Program-made: the position numbers and the translations under genes
NCBI RefSeq assembly: GCF_016651105.1
Contig: NZ_JAEKEL010000002.1
Coordinates: 248,001-312,000 of the forward strand
Direction of reading: 5' to 3'
Source: Pseudomonas sp. TH15
Lineage (GTDB): Bacteria > Pseudomonadota > Gammaproteobacteria > Pseudomonadales > Pseudomonadaceae
Length of the DNA stretch: 64,000 nucleotides
In this document: positions 24,935 to 34,800 of the stretch, piece after piece
How the letters are laid out: each line of letters begins with the position of its first letter
How positions within the stretch are numbered: position 1 is the first letter of the stretch
The notes under the pieces: generated by a model
Databases searched by the model: none
Told to the model about the DNA's origin: nothing
What the model saw: only the letters and a program-made list of their open reading frames with translations

Positions 24935-25873
24935 TCAGACCAACGCTGCACGGGCGGCAGCGAAAGCGTCTGGGGTATTGAGGTTGGATGTCGACACGCC
25001 TTCGGCGCAGCGTTTGTTCAGACCGGCAAGCACTTTGCCTGGACCGCACTCGACCAATTGGGTCGCGCCCTTGGCAGCCAGTGCCTGGACTGATTCAACC
25101 CAGCGCACAGGCTTGTAGAGCTGTTCAAGCAAATCGCGCTTGAGGGTTTCCAGATCGGCCGGCACGCTGGCGCTGACGTTCTGCACCACCGGAATCTTCG
25201 GCGCCTGCCAATCAATGGCAGCGATGGACTCAGCAAACCGTTCGGCCGCCGGACGCATCAGTTCGCAGTGGGACGGCACGCTGACCGGCAATGGCATGGC
25301 GCGCTTGGCACCACGGGCCTTGCAGCCTTCGATAGCGCGCTCGACCGCAGCCTTTGCACCAGCGATAACAACCTGGCCAGGGGAATTGAAGTTGACCGCA
25401 CTGACCACTTCGCCTTGCGCCGCTTCGGCACAGGCTGCCAGCACATCGGCATCTTCCAGGCCGAGGATAGCGGCCATGCCGCCCTGCCCGGCCGGAACGG
25501 CTTCCTGCATCAACTGGCCACGACGCTCAACCAGTTTAACGGCGTCGCCCAGGCTCAGGCTGCCTGCAGCTACCAGGGCGCTGTATTCGCCCAGGCTGTG
25601 ACCGGCAACGTAAGCCGGACGCGCGCCGCCTTCTGCCAACCACAGACGCCACAAGGCGATCGAGGCCGTCAGAATGGCTGGCTGGGTTTTATCGGTTTGA
25701 TTGAGTTGCTCTTCCGGCCCTTGCTGGGTCAGTGCCCACAGGTCGTAACCCAGGGCATCGGAAGCTTCTTTGAATGTTTCGAGGACAATCGGATGTTGCG
25801 CGCCCAACTCGGCCAGCATGCCGAGGGACTGCGAACCCTGTCCTGGAAAGACGAATGCGAGGGAAGCAGACAT
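24935..25873 (-). CDS. fabD: Malonyl-CoA:ACP transacylase
   Basis: 312 residues. FVFPGQGSQ lies at the N-terminus. The active-site Ser is in GHSLGEYSALVAAG (about residues 92-105), with the second catalytic residue, His, in VPSHCELM. It loads malonate onto ACP. The start at 25873 (MSASLAF) is typical; the upstream extension to 25972 is a shadow. In many bacteria fabH lies between plsX and fabD, but here the gap is about 125 bases and holds no gene. Confidence 0.95.
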   Translation of the reverse strand: MSASLAFVFPGQGSQSLGMLAELGAQHPIVLETFKEASDALGYDLWALTQQGPEEQLNQTDKTQPAILTASIALWRLWLAEGGARPAYVAGHSLGEYSALVAAGSLSLGDAVKLVERRGQLMQEAVPAGQGGMAAILGLEDADVLAACAEAAQGEVVSAVNFNSPGQVVIAGAKAAVERAIEGCKARGAKRAMPLPVSVPSHCELMRPAAERFAESIAAIDWQAPKIPVVQNVSASVPADLETLKRDLLEQLYKPVRWVESVQALAAKGATQLVECGPGKVLAGLNKRCAEGVSTSNLNTPDAFAAARAALV

Positions 25874-25998
25874 GTAACAAGCCCCTAATGATCTTGTCGT
25901 CGGAGAATTGACGTCCCGCTTGGGGGACGCAAGAAACTGACAGTTGGATGGCCAATTGAACTGAGCGGTCACATTTAAGCATTGTCCGACGAAAACGC

Positions 25999-27009
25999 CT
26001 AAGGCAACAAATCCTCCAGACGACCGTGAAGCCGCTCCGGGAGGTTTTCCTGAATCTCGATCAGTGCGCGCTGTATCGCACTCTGAAAACCCTGCACCCC
26101 GGCCGAACCATGGCTTTTGACCACGATACCCTGCAAGCCGAGAAAGCTTGCGCCATTGTGCCGTGCCGGGGCCAGATCCGCCTGCAAACGCTTCATCAGC
26201 GGCAACGCCAGCGCACCGACTATTTTCGACGCCAGGTTTTTCCTGAACAAGGCTTCGATGCGCCCGGCGATCATGGTCGCCAGGCCTTCGCTGGACTTGA
26301 GCAGGATATTGCCGACAAAGCCGTCACACACCACCACGTCCGCCTCGCCCCGGTACAAACCGTCGCCTTCGACAAAACCGATGTAATTGATACCACGGGC
26401 ACTTTGCAACAATGTTGCAGCAAGCTTGACCTGCTGATTGCCCTTGATGTCTTCGGTGCCGATGTTCAGCAACGCCACACGCGGGCGAACGACACCCAGG
26501 GTTTCTGCCGCCACCGACCCCATGATCGCGAACTGCAGCAAGTGCTCGGCACTGCAATCGACATTGGCGCCCAGGTCGAGCAACTGGCAATAACCCTTCT
26601 GGGTCGGAATGGCCGCGACCATCGCCGGCCGATCGATGCCCGGCAAGGTCTTGAGCACAAACCGCGACAACGCCATCAGCGCCCCGGTATTGCCGGCGCT
26701 GACACAGGCCTGAACCTTGCCATCACGCAGCAACTCTAGCGCCACGCGCATTGACGAATCAGGTTTGCCACGCAAGGCCTGGGCAGGCTTTTCGTCCATG
26801 GCGATGACTTCGGACGCCGGCGTAATCGACAGGCGCGCGCGATCCACAGCCGGATGACTGGAGAGCAGTTCTTCTAAAAGGGTGGCTTGACCGACGAGGG
26901 TCAGGTGCAGCGAGGGTGTAGCAGACAGGCAAGCAAGGCTGGCCTGAACAATGCTGCGGGGACCGAAGTCCCCGCCCATTGCGTCAATCGCGATGACTTG
27001 AGCAGACAA
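25999..27009 (-). CDS. plsX: Phosphate acyltransferase PlsX
   Basis: 336 residues. The N-terminus AQVIAIDAMGGDFGPRSIV and the segments VSAGNTGALMALSRFVL and VVCDGFVGNILLKSSEG are diagnostic. PlsX turns acyl-ACP into acyl phosphate for phospholipid synthesis. The start is a TTG at 27009, just after the rpmF stop, with GAG of the rpmF end acting as ribosome binding site, so translation is coupled to rpmF. Confidence 0.94.
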   Translation of the reverse strand: MSAQVIAIDAMGGDFGPRSIVQASLACLSATPSLHLTLVGQATLLEELLSSHPAVDRARLSITPASEVIAMDEKPAQALRGKPDSSMRVALELLRDGKVQACVSAGNTGALMALSRFVLKTLPGIDRPAMVAAIPTQKGYCQLLDLGANVDCSAEHLLQFAIMGSVAAETLGVVRPRVALLNIGTEDIKGNQQVKLAATLLQSARGINYIGFVEGDGLYRGEADVVVCDGFVGNILLKSSEGLATMIAGRIEALFRKNLASKIVGALALPLMKRLQADLAPARHNGASFLGLQGIVVKSHGSAGVQGFQSAIQRALIEIQENLPERLHGRLEDLLP

Positions 27010-27013
27010 GTGA

Positions 27014-27196
27014 TTACTCGTCAGCGCCCTTGTCGATCACTTTACGGCCACGGTATACGCCTTCTGGCGATACGTGGTGACGCAGGTGAATTTCACCGGT
27101 GGTTTTTTCTACAGACAGAGTGCTTGCCGTCAGGGCGTCGTGCGAACGACGCATGTCACGGGCAGAGCGGGATTTTTTGTTCTGCTGAACAGCCAT
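27014..27196 (-). CDS. rpmF: 50S ribosomal protein L32
   Basis: 60 residues, very basic. It begins MAVQQNKKSRSARDMRRSHD and contains LRHHVSPEGVYRGRKVID as in L32 of gamma-proteobacteria. AGGAG lies upstream of the ATG. The yceD - rpmF - plsX order is conserved, tying ribosome assembly to lipid synthesis. Confidence 0.97.
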   Translation of the reverse strand: MAVQQNKKSRSARDMRRSHDALTASTLSVEKTTGEIHLRHHVSPEGVYRGRKVIDKGADE

Positions 27197-27209
27197 AATT
27201 GATTAACTC

Positions 27210-27737
27210 CTAAACGTTTGGGTCACGCTTTAACTGCGCCAATACACTGAACGGGTTGGACCGCGTTACCTCGTCCTCGCTCGGTTCGGGCTCATCGAGA
27301 CCCGCCGGCTGCTGGCATTCTTCCGGATGATGAGCAGGCACAATGGGCAAGGCGAGCAGAAGCTCCTCCTCGATCAGTGACTGCAGATCCAATGGATCTT
27401 CGCCCAGTTCCAGCACGTCATAACCTTTCGGCAACGACTGGGTATTCGCACCCTCCTTCACCACAGCATAACTGCATTCGCTATGGATCGGCAGGGTGAC
27501 CAGCTCAAGACAACGCTGGCAAACCATTTTGACCTCGGTGTCGATAAAGCTGTGGATGACCACAGATTTACGTTCATCTCGTTCAAAAACGAATTTAGCC
27601 TGCACCGTACCGACAGTGTCGGAAAGCGGGTCGCAGAGTCTCTCCAAATCGGCCAGCAGCATTTCACCTTGAAGGGTGGTGCCACGATCAGCCAATTTGC
27701 GCGGGTCAACGTGAGGTGGAATCGGGTCATTCAACAT
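27210..27737 (-). CDS. yceD: YceD/DUF177 family, 23S rRNA accumulation protein
   Basis: 175 residues starting MLNDPIPPHVDPRKLADRG. The DUF177 core has the Cys pair of MVCQRCLELVTLPI and an acidic C-terminal part (EELLLALPIVPAHHPEEC). In E. coli and plants the family is needed for 23S rRNA accumulation. A consensus promoter ends only ten bases before its ATG, so the message is predicted to be almost leaderless. It is the first gene of the yceD - rpmF - plsX - fabD - fabG operon. Confidence 0.9.
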   Translation of the reverse strand: MLNDPIPPHVDPRKLADRGTTLQGEMLLADLERLCDPLSDTVGTVQAKFVFERDERKSVVIHSFIDTEVKMVCQRCLELVTLPIHSECSYAVVKEGANTQSLPKGYDVLELGEDPLDLQSLIEEELLLALPIVPAHHPEECQQPAGLDEPEPSEDEVTRSNPFSVLAQLKRDPNV

Positions 27738-27746
27738 AGGCGCAGC

Positions 27747-27774
27747 ATTATAGGGATGCACCCAGCCATGTCAA
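27747..27774 (-). promoter_or_regulatory. Consensus sigma-70 promoter of the yceD-rpmF-plsX-fab operon
   Basis: On the minus strand a perfect TTGACA (27769-27774) and a perfect TATAAT (27747-27752) are separated by 16 bases. The expected start is near 27740, two or three bases before the yceD ATG. Confidence 0.8.
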
Positions 27775-27842
27775 AGGAAATTCAACCCTGTCCGTCACTT
27801 GGAAGCCTCGCTAGAATTCGCCCCTGCCTTTTGGAGATGCGC

Positions 27843-28421
27843 ATGCTGCCTTTATTACTCGCTTCAAGCTCGGTTTATCGCCGGGAATTGCTGGCCCGCC
27901 TGCAGCTTGAATTCACCTGCAGCTCGCCAGACATTGACGAAAGCCACCGTCACGACGAATCCGCAATCGACCTGGTAAAACGCCTGGCCGAAGAGAAAGC
28001 GCGCGCACTGGCCGGCAGTCATTCCGCTCATCTGATCATCGGCTCAGACCAAGTGGCGGTACTCGGCGAACGGATTATCGGCAAACCCCACACCTTCGAA
28101 AAGGCTCGTGAGCAGTTACTGGCCTCCAGCGGCGCCAGCGTGACCTTCCTGACCGGCCTGGCGCTGCTCAATAGCCAGACCGGCCAGTGCCAGGTCGATT
28201 GCGTGCCCTTCACCGTCCACATGCGCACACTCGATCAGGCGCGCATCGAGCGCTATCTACGCGCAGAGCAGCCCTACGACTGCGCTGGCAGCTTCAAGGC
28301 CGAAGGTTTGGGGGTGAGCCTGTTTCAAAGCACCGAAGGCCCTGACGCCACCAGCCTGATCGGGCTGCCACTGATTCGCTTGATTGATATGTTGTTGGCT
28401 GAAGGTGTGCAGATCCCCTGA
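27843..28421 (+). CDS. Maf-like nucleotide pyrophosphatase (YceF type)
   Basis: 192 residues of the Maf/HAM1 fold. The N-terminus LPLLLASSSVYRRELL carries the phosphate-binding S-R-R motif. IIGSDQVAVLGERIIGKP and YDCAGSFKAEGLG follow. YceF-type members hydrolyse 7-methyl-GTP, and other Mafs hydrolyse dTTP/UTP. GGAG six bases before the ATG at 27843 fixes the start; the longer frame is antisense to yceD. It is divergent from the yceD operon. Confidence 0.9.
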   Translation: MLPLLLASSSVYRRELLARLQLEFTCSSPDIDESHRHDESAIDLVKRLAEEKARALAGSHSAHLIIGSDQVAVLGERIIGKPHTFEKAREQLLASSGASVTFLTGLALLNSQTGQCQVDCVPFTVHMRTLDQARIERYLRAEQPYDCAGSFKAEGLGVSLFQSTEGPDATSLIGLPLIRLIDMLLAEGVQIP

Positions 28422-28434
28422 GCGGCAAAAGATC

Positions 28435-28500
28435 AAAAGACCGCAGCCTTCGGCAACCCCTACATGCCTGTGGCCGCCGCCGAAGGCTGCGATCTTTTGA
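28435..28500. repeat. REP pair, GATCGCAGCCTTCGGC type
   Basis: Arms CAAAAGACCGCAGCCTTCGG-C (28435-28455) and the near-exact reverse at 28480-28500, between the convergent maf and sppA genes. Confidence 0.85.
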
Positions 28501-28503
28501 CTT

Positions 28504-28536
28504 AAAAAAAACCGGCCACGAAGGCCGGTTCTTTTG
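28504..28536 (-). terminator. Bidirectional terminator between maf and sppA
   Basis: Stem ACCGGCC/GGCCGGT with an A run on one side and a T-rich run on the other. The run of eight T on the minus strand makes it the sppA terminator first; TTCTTTT on the plus strand may also stop maf. Confidence 0.85.
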
Positions 28537-28550
28537 TGCATCAAAGAGAC

Positions 28551-29540
28551 TTATCGCAATGACGGGCCATGAAACCCCATCCACATCGCCAACTGCTCGG
28601 CCACGCTGGCACCGAGCTTCTTCGAGAAGCGATCAAACGTCGACTCCTGAATAGTGAAGTCCACCAGTTCTTTCTCGCCGATCACGTCACGCGCGACTGA
28701 GCTGGTGTTACCCAGCCCATCGATCAAGCCCAGCGGCAGCGCCTGCTCGCCAGACCAGACCAACCCGGAGAACAACTCCGGATGCTCTTTGTCCTTGAGA
28801 CGATCGCCACGCCCCTTCTTCACACTGTTGATGAACTGCTGATGCGTGGTATCGAGCACGCCCTGCCAGAACTGAGTTTCCTCAGGCTTCTGCGGCTGAA
28901 ACGGATCGAGGAACGATTTGTGCTCGCCAGAGGTGTAGGTGCGACGTTCGACACCAAGCTTCTCCATGGTCCCGACAAAACCGTAGCCGGCCGCCGTCAC
29001 ACCAATGGAACCTACCAGGCTCGCCTTGTCGGCATAGATCTCGTCCGCCGCGCTGGCGATGTAATAAGCGCCGGAAGCGCCCAGATCGGAAATCACCGCA
29101 TACACCTTGGTATCCGGGTGCAGACCACGCAGGCGCTTGATCTCGTCGTACACGTAACCCGACTGCACCGGACTGCCGCCCGGGCTGTTGATGCGCAGGA
29201 TCACGCCCTTGACCTTGGTGTCTTCAAAGGCTGCACGCAGACTGCCAACGATGTTGTCGGCGCTGGCAGATTCCTTGTCGGCGATCACGCCATTCACGTC
29301 GATCAACGCTGTGTAACTGGAGCCGCGGGTGGCGCTTTTTTCCATGTCCATCAGCGGCGTGAACAACAGCAACGCCGCAAACAGGTACACAAAGGTCAGC
29401 AGCTTGAAGAAAATCCCCCAGCGACGGGAGCGACGCTGTTCCTGCACGCTGGCCAGCAAGGTCTTTTCCAGCAGCTTCCAGCTCTTATCGTCACCGCCAT
29501 CCGCGCTTGCCTTGGCAGGCGCTTTCCATTCGTCGGTCAT
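28551..29540 (-). CDS. sppA: Signal peptide peptidase SppA-type S49 protease
   Basis: 329 residues. A cytoplasmic N-terminus of about 45 residues and one membrane segment (about 45-65, KLLTFVYLFAALLLF) precede the S49 domain. The nucleophile Ser is in SDLGASGAYYIASAADEI and the general base Lys lies in the DKASLVGSIG region. It belongs to the short, single-domain form, which cleaves leftover signal peptides in the membrane as an oligomer. Its product is the last of the rluC - HAD - sppA unit, which ends at the terminator near 28520. Confidence 0.9.
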   Translation of the reverse strand: MTDEWKAPAKASADGGDDKSWKLLEKTLLASVQEQRRSRRWGIFFKLLTFVYLFAALLLFTPLMDMEKSATRGSSYTALIDVNGVIADKESASADNIVGSLRAAFEDTKVKGVILRINSPGGSPVQSGYVYDEIKRLRGLHPDTKVYAVISDLGASGAYYIASAADEIYADKASLVGSIGVTAAGYGFVGTMEKLGVERRTYTSGEHKSFLDPFQPQKPEETQFWQGVLDTTHQQFINSVKKGRGDRLKDKEHPELFSGLVWSGEQALPLGLIDGLGNTSSVARDVIGEKELVDFTIQESTFDRFSKKLGASVAEQLAMWMGFHGPSLR

Positions 29541-29564
29541 GCCATCTACCCCAGCAAAAACGTA

Positions 29565-30224
29565 TTAAGCCCGGTTGAGCCAGGCGTGCAATTCTGAAAA
29601 ACGATCAATGGCCAGCTTCGGCTCGAACAACTTCAGCGCTTCGATGGATTGGGCGCCATAACTCACCGCAACCGAATCCATGCCGGCGTTACGCGCCATC
29701 TGCAGGTCAAAAGACGAATCCCCGACCATCAGCGCCTGTGCCGCCGGCACATCGCAATGAGCGAGGATCTCTTCAAGCATCAGAGGGTGAGGCTTGCTGG
29801 CAGTTTCATCCGCCGCACGGGTGATATCGAAATAGGTTTCCCAGCCGTGCGCCTTGAGTACCCGATCCAGCCCGCGACGAGCCTTGCCGGTAGCTACCGC
29901 CAAACGGTAGCCCTGAGCCCGAAACGCTGTCATCGACTCGACCACACCTTCAAACAACGGCGAAGGCACAGCCTCTGCGGCGATGTAGTGATCGGCATAG
30001 TGCTGACGGAACGCTATCAGTTCGTCATCGTCGATTTCCGGGTACAACGTGCGAATGGCCTCGGGCAACCCAAGGCCGATGATGCCTTTGACGGCAAAGT
30101 CATCGCACAACGGAAAACCGGAACGCTCGGAAGCGACATGCATCGCCTCGACAATCCGACCAATGGAATCGGCCAGGGTGCCGTCCCAATCGAAAATCAG
30201 CAGTTTGTAATCAGATGGGTGCAC
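29565..30224 (-). CDS. HAD-superfamily phosphatase (phosphoglycolate phosphatase-like)
   Basis: 219 residues. HAD motif I is DWDGTLADS (about residues 12-20), motif II is VATGKARRG, and the C-terminal motif is MVGDSSFDLQMARNAG. The helical cap after motif I makes it class IA. The GTG at 30224 follows GGAG and overlaps the rluC end by 14 bases. The substrate is unknown; in P. aeruginosa the orthologue between rluC and sppA is annotated only as a probable hydrolase. Clearing a metabolite side product is a common role of such enzymes. Confidence 0.85.
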   Translation of the reverse strand: MHPSDYKLLIFDWDGTLADSIGRIVEAMHVASERSGFPLCDDFAVKGIIGLGLPEAIRTLYPEIDDDELIAFRQHYADHYIAAEAVPSPLFEGVVESMTAFRAQGYRLAVATGKARRGLDRVLKAHGWETYFDITRAADETASKPHPLMLEEILAHCDVPAAQALMVGDSSFDLQMARNAGMDSVAVSYGAQSIEALKLFEPKLAIDRFSELHAWLNRA

Positions 30225-31173
30225 TCAGGCGCTCCACAGTCTTGGCCCACATCTCATCCACAGGCGCCTGCAGCTTCAGCTCGCCGCCATCAGGCAACGG
30301 CACGGTCAGCATGTAGGCGTGGAGGAACAGGCGCTTGCCACCCAGGTCACGAATTTCCTTGCTGAAATCGTCATCGCCGTACTTGGTGTCGCCAGCAATG
30401 CAGTGTCCGGCGTGCAAGGTATGGACGCGGATCTGGTGAGTCCGGCCGGTGATCGGTTTGGCTTCGATCAGGGTGGCAAAATCGCCGAAACGACGCAGGA
30501 CCTTGAACACGGTCACAGACTCCTTGCCCTCCTCCTCGTCGACCTCGACCATGCGCTCGCCGGAGCGCAGATTGCTCTTGCCCAGCGGCGCACGGACTTG
30601 CTTGATCGAGGCCGCCCAGTTACCGCGGACCAGCGCCATATAGCGCTTATCGATACCATCACCGCGCAATGCCGTGTGCAAGTGACGCAGCATGCTGCGT
30701 TTTTTGGCGATCATCAGCAGGCCGGAGGTGTCACGGTCGAGACGATGAACCAGCTCGAGTTCCTTGCAATCAGGACGCAACTGACGAAAGGCTTCGATCA
30801 CCCCGTAAGTCAAGCCGCTACCGCCGTGAACAGCGATGCCGCAAGGCTTGTTGATCACAATCAGGGCCTTGTCCTCGAAGACAATCGAGGCTTCGAGGCG
30901 CTGGAGCAGGCCTTGTGCCAGTGGCACTGGCTCATCGCGCTCAGGCACGCGAACCGGCGGCACGCGCACGATATCGCCCGCCTGCAGCTTGTATTCGGGC
31001 TTGATCCGACCCTTGTTCACTCGCACTTCGCCTTTACGCAAAATGCGGTAAATCAAGGTCTTGGGCACGCCTTTGAGCCGAGCGAGTAGGAAGTTATCAA
31101 TGCGTTGGCCGGCATATTCCGGCGAGACCTCCAGCAGTTGTACGGCTGGGGTCGAAGGGGCAGTAGTCGTCAT
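30211..31173 (-). CDS. rluC: 23S rRNA pseudouridine synthase RluC
   Basis: 320 residues. An N-terminal S4 RNA-binding domain (RIDNFLLARLKGVPKTLIYR, about residues 20-40) is followed by the RluA-type catalytic domain with Asp in HRLDRDTSGLLM. GRTHQIRVH comes later. RluC modifies 23S rRNA positions 955, 2504 and 2580 in E. coli. It is divergent from rne, across a gap of about 700 bases taken up mainly by the rne leader. Confidence 0.93.
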   Translation of the reverse strand: MTTTAPSTPAVQLLEVSPEYAGQRIDNFLLARLKGVPKTLIYRILRKGEVRVNKGRIKPEYKLQAGDIVRVPPVRVPERDEPVPLAQGLLQRLEASIVFEDKALIVINKPCGIAVHGGSGLTYGVIEAFRQLRPDCKELELVHRLDRDTSGLLMIAKKRSMLRHLHTALRGDGIDKRYMALVRGNWAASIKQVRAPLGKSNLRSGERMVEVDEEEGKESVTVFKVLRRFGDFATLIEAKPITGRTHQIRVHTLHAGHCIAGDTKYGDDDFSKEIRDLGGKRLFLHAYMLTVPLPDGGELKLQAPVDEMWAKTVERLSAPI

Positions 31174-31202
31174 GGCGCGGATGATAACAATTTTTTATGG
31201 AA

Positions 31203-31231
31203 TTGAAGCACTTAATCATTGCTGCTATAGT
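31203..31231 (+). promoter_or_regulatory. Sigma-70 promoter of rne
   Basis: TTGAAG (31203-31208) and TATAGT (31226-31231) are separated by exactly 17 bases. The start is expected near 31238, about 640 bases before the rne ATG. Confidence 0.7.
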
Positions 31232-31237
31232 CGCGAA

Positions 31238-31876
31238 CGCCGCCAAAAGCGGCCTGGACAGCGGACTAACGGTCAAAAACCGGCCCTGACCAACGCAATT
31301 CACCAGGACGCGAGGCCGTCCTACGGGGCTTTCGCTACGTAACGGTGGAGTTTGCAGGTGTAACGAGCGCAGGTGACATGAGGCCTGAATCAAGCGGCAA
31401 AGCAGAGTTTTCACTCGCCTTGCGAGCCAATATTCATGGCCAGTTCACAAAGTGCAGTCAGCTGCGAATGACCCCGAGCGAACGCTTCGGAAACAACGCC
31501 TAAATTAGCCATGATGCGTGACCTCCCCTTTCGGAGCTCACGGTAAATGCCAACCCGCTGCGGATTCTGCGCGCGGCAGCACCCGAATTATCAGGGATAC
31601 GTGTAGGGTGGAGATGCACAACCGCTGGACTGTGTAGCAATAGGCTTTATCAAGACGCTTCATCTCGTCCACAGCCGCTGGTTGATTCCTCCTCCTGACT
31701 GAGTGCTTAAGTAGCCACAGCAAGCAGGACGCGTACGTCGCGACGCCGGCCCACATTGGCCGGACATCGCTAGACACTGGAGTGTCCAACCACACTCCTG
31801 ACGCACCTGACACCGACCGTGAGAAGTCGTGTGTGCCGAACGCCGTTTCCGGCAGCCCGGAAACCGACGGTACTAC
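31238..31876 (+). other. Long 5' leader of rne
   Basis: About 640 bases between the promoter and the rne start contain no convincing gene and no T-tailed terminator. Several local stems are visible, such as GCCGCcaaaaGCGGC near 31242 and a CACTGGAGTGT-type symmetric word near 31776. RNase E genes are known to be autoregulated through long structured leaders, and this leader fits that pattern. Confidence 0.6.
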
Positions 31877-34800
31877 ATGAAAAGAATGCTGATTAACGCA
31901 ACTCAACCCGAAGAGTTGCGTGTTGCACTGGTAGATGGCCAACGCCTCTACGACCTGGACATCGAATCCGGTGCACGCGAGCAGAAAAAGGCCAACATCT
32001 ATAAAGGCCGGATTACTCGCATCGAACCAAGCCTTGAGGCTGCCTTTGTCGATTTCGGCTCTGAGCGCCACGGCTTCCTGCCCCTCAAAGAAATCTCCCG
32101 CGAATACTTCAAGAAAGCCCCCGAAGGCCGCGTCAACATCAAGGACGTCCTGACCGAAGGCCAGGAAGTCATCGTTCAGGTCGAAAAAGAAGAACGTGGC
32201 AACAAAGGCGCAGCCCTGACCACTTTCATCAGCCTGGCCGGTCGTTACCTGGTTCTGATGCCGAACAACCCGCGTGCCGGCGGTATCTCCCGTCGCATCG
32301 AAGGCGAAGAGCGCAACGAACTGCGTGAAGCCCTGAACGGTCTGGTTGCTCCAGCCGACATGGGTCTGATCGTTCGCACTGCCGGCCTGGGCCGCAGCAG
32401 CGAAGAAATGCAGTGGGACCTCGACTACCTGCTACAACTGTGGACCGCTATCAAAGAAGCCTCGCTGGATCGCTCCGCGCCGTTCCTGATCTACCAGGAA
32501 AGCAACGTGATCATCCGCGCCATCCGCGATTACCTGCGCCAGGACATCGGCGAAGTGCTGATCGACAGCGTTGAAGCCCAGGACGAAGCCCTGACCTTCA
32601 TCCGCCAGGTGATGCCGCAGTACGCCAGCAAGATCAAGCTGTACGAAGACAGCGTTCCGCTGTTCAACCGTTTCCAGATCGAAAGCCAGATCGAGACCGC
32701 TTTCCAGCGCGTCGTTGAACTGCCTTCCGGCGGCTCCATCGTTATCGATCCGACCGAAGCCCTGGTGTCCATCGACATCAACTCGGCGCGCGCCACTAAA
32801 GGCAGCGACATCGAAGAAACCGCCCTGCAGACCAACCTTGAAGCCGCCGAAGAAATCGCCCGTCAGTTGCGCTTGCGCGACATCGGCGGCCTGATCGTCA
32901 TCGACTTCATCGACATGACCCCTGCCAAGAACCAGCGCGCCGTGGAAGAGAAAGTCCGCGAATGCCTGGAAGCCGACCGCGCTCGCGTGCAAGTCGGTCG
33001 CATCTCGCGCTTCGGCCTGCTGGAAATGTCCCGTCAGCGCCTGCGTCCATCGCTGGGCGAAAGCAGCGGCATCGTTTGCCCGCGTTGCAACGGCACCGGC
33101 ATCATCCGTGATGTTGAATCGCTGTCGCTGGCAATCCTGCGCCTGATCGAAGAAGAAGCCCTGAAAGACCGCACCGCCGAAGTTCGCGCGCAAGTGCCGA
33201 TCCCGGTGGCCGCGTTCCTGCTCAACGAAAAACGCAACTCGATCACCAAGATCGAACTGCGCACCCGTGCCCGCATCGTCATTCTGCCGAACGATCACCT
33301 CGAAACGCCGCACTTCGAAGTTCAGCGTCTGCGCGATGACAGCCCGGAAGCCCACATCAACCAGTCCAGCTACGAAATCGCTGCTGCCGCTGCCGAAGTG
33401 GAAGAAGTCCAGCCAGCCGCTGCGACCCGCACCCTGGTTCGCCAGGAAGCCGCGGTCAAGACTGCACCGGCCCGCGCCAACGCTCCGGTTCCGGCCGAAG
33501 TCGTCGCTGTCGCTCCGGTTGCTGCACCGGTTGCCGTACCAGAGCCAAGCCTGTTCAAAGGCCTGGTGAAGTCGCTGGTCAGCCTGTTCGCGACCAAAGA
33601 AGAGCCTGTTGCTCCAGTCGTGGTTGAGAAGCCAGCGACCACCGAGCGTCCGGCGCGTAACGAAGAGCGTCGCAACGGTCGTCAGCAGAGCCGCAACCGT
33701 AATGGTCGCCGCGATGAAGAACGCAAGCCTCGTGAGGAACGTGCACCGCGTGAAGAACGCGCACCACGTGAACCGCGTGAAGAGCGTCAGCCACGCGAAG
33801 CCCGTGAAGAGACCACCACGCCAGTAGTTGCTCGCGAAGAACGCGCACCACGCGCCCCTCGTGAAGAACGTGCACCGCGCGCTCCACGTGAAGATCGCAA
33901 GCCACGTGGCGACCGCGAAGAGCGTCCGGTTCGTGAACTGCGTGAACCACTGGATGCCGTTCCTGCTGTTGCAGCCGCTGCCGTTGATGCTACCGCTGAA
34001 GAGCGTCCAGCCCGTCAGCCACGCGAAGAACGCGCTCCACGCCCACCGCGTGAAGAACGTCAGCCACGTGCCGAACAGGAAACTGTTGCCGCCGTCGCCG
34101 AAGAAGAGCTGCTGACCAACGAAGAGCAACTGCAGGAAGACGGTCAGGAAGGCGCCGAAGGCGATCGTCCACGCCGCCGCTCCCGTGGCCAGCGTCGTCG
34201 CAGCAACCGTCGCGAGCGTCAACGTGATGCCAACGGCAACGTGATCGAAGGTTCGGAAGAATCCGAGTCCGCCGAAGGCGAAACCAACGAAACCAACAAA
34301 GCGCCAAGCGTTGCCGATCTGGCCGCCGGCCTGGCTGTTACCGCGGCCGTTGCCAGCACCGTGATCAGCGCTCCTGCTGAAGCCCAGGCTAACGAGCAAG
34401 CCGAACGCGCCACCGCTGCCGTGCAGGAAACTGCCCCGGTAGAAGCGCCGGTTGTTGAAGCGACTACTCCGGTAGAAGCTCCAGCGGCTCCGGAAGTTGA
34501 AGTGGCACCGGTACGTGAAGCACAGCCTGAAGTTCAAGCTGCCGCCGAACCTGCTTTCGTCGCCCCGGCGCCAGTTGTGGTCGCCGAGCCGGCGGTTGAA
34601 ACCGTCGCTGAAACCGTCACCGAGACCGTGCGTGAAGTTCGCGAAGAACAGACCGCTTTCAACTGGGTTGCCGAGCCGACTGTCGCTGAAACTCCAGCAC
34701 CAGTCGCTGAAGCTCCGGTTGTTGAAGCTCCGGTGGCCGAAGAAGCAAAGGCTGCCGAGCCAGTCGTTGTTGCTGAACCGGCACCTGTCGCTGAAACACC

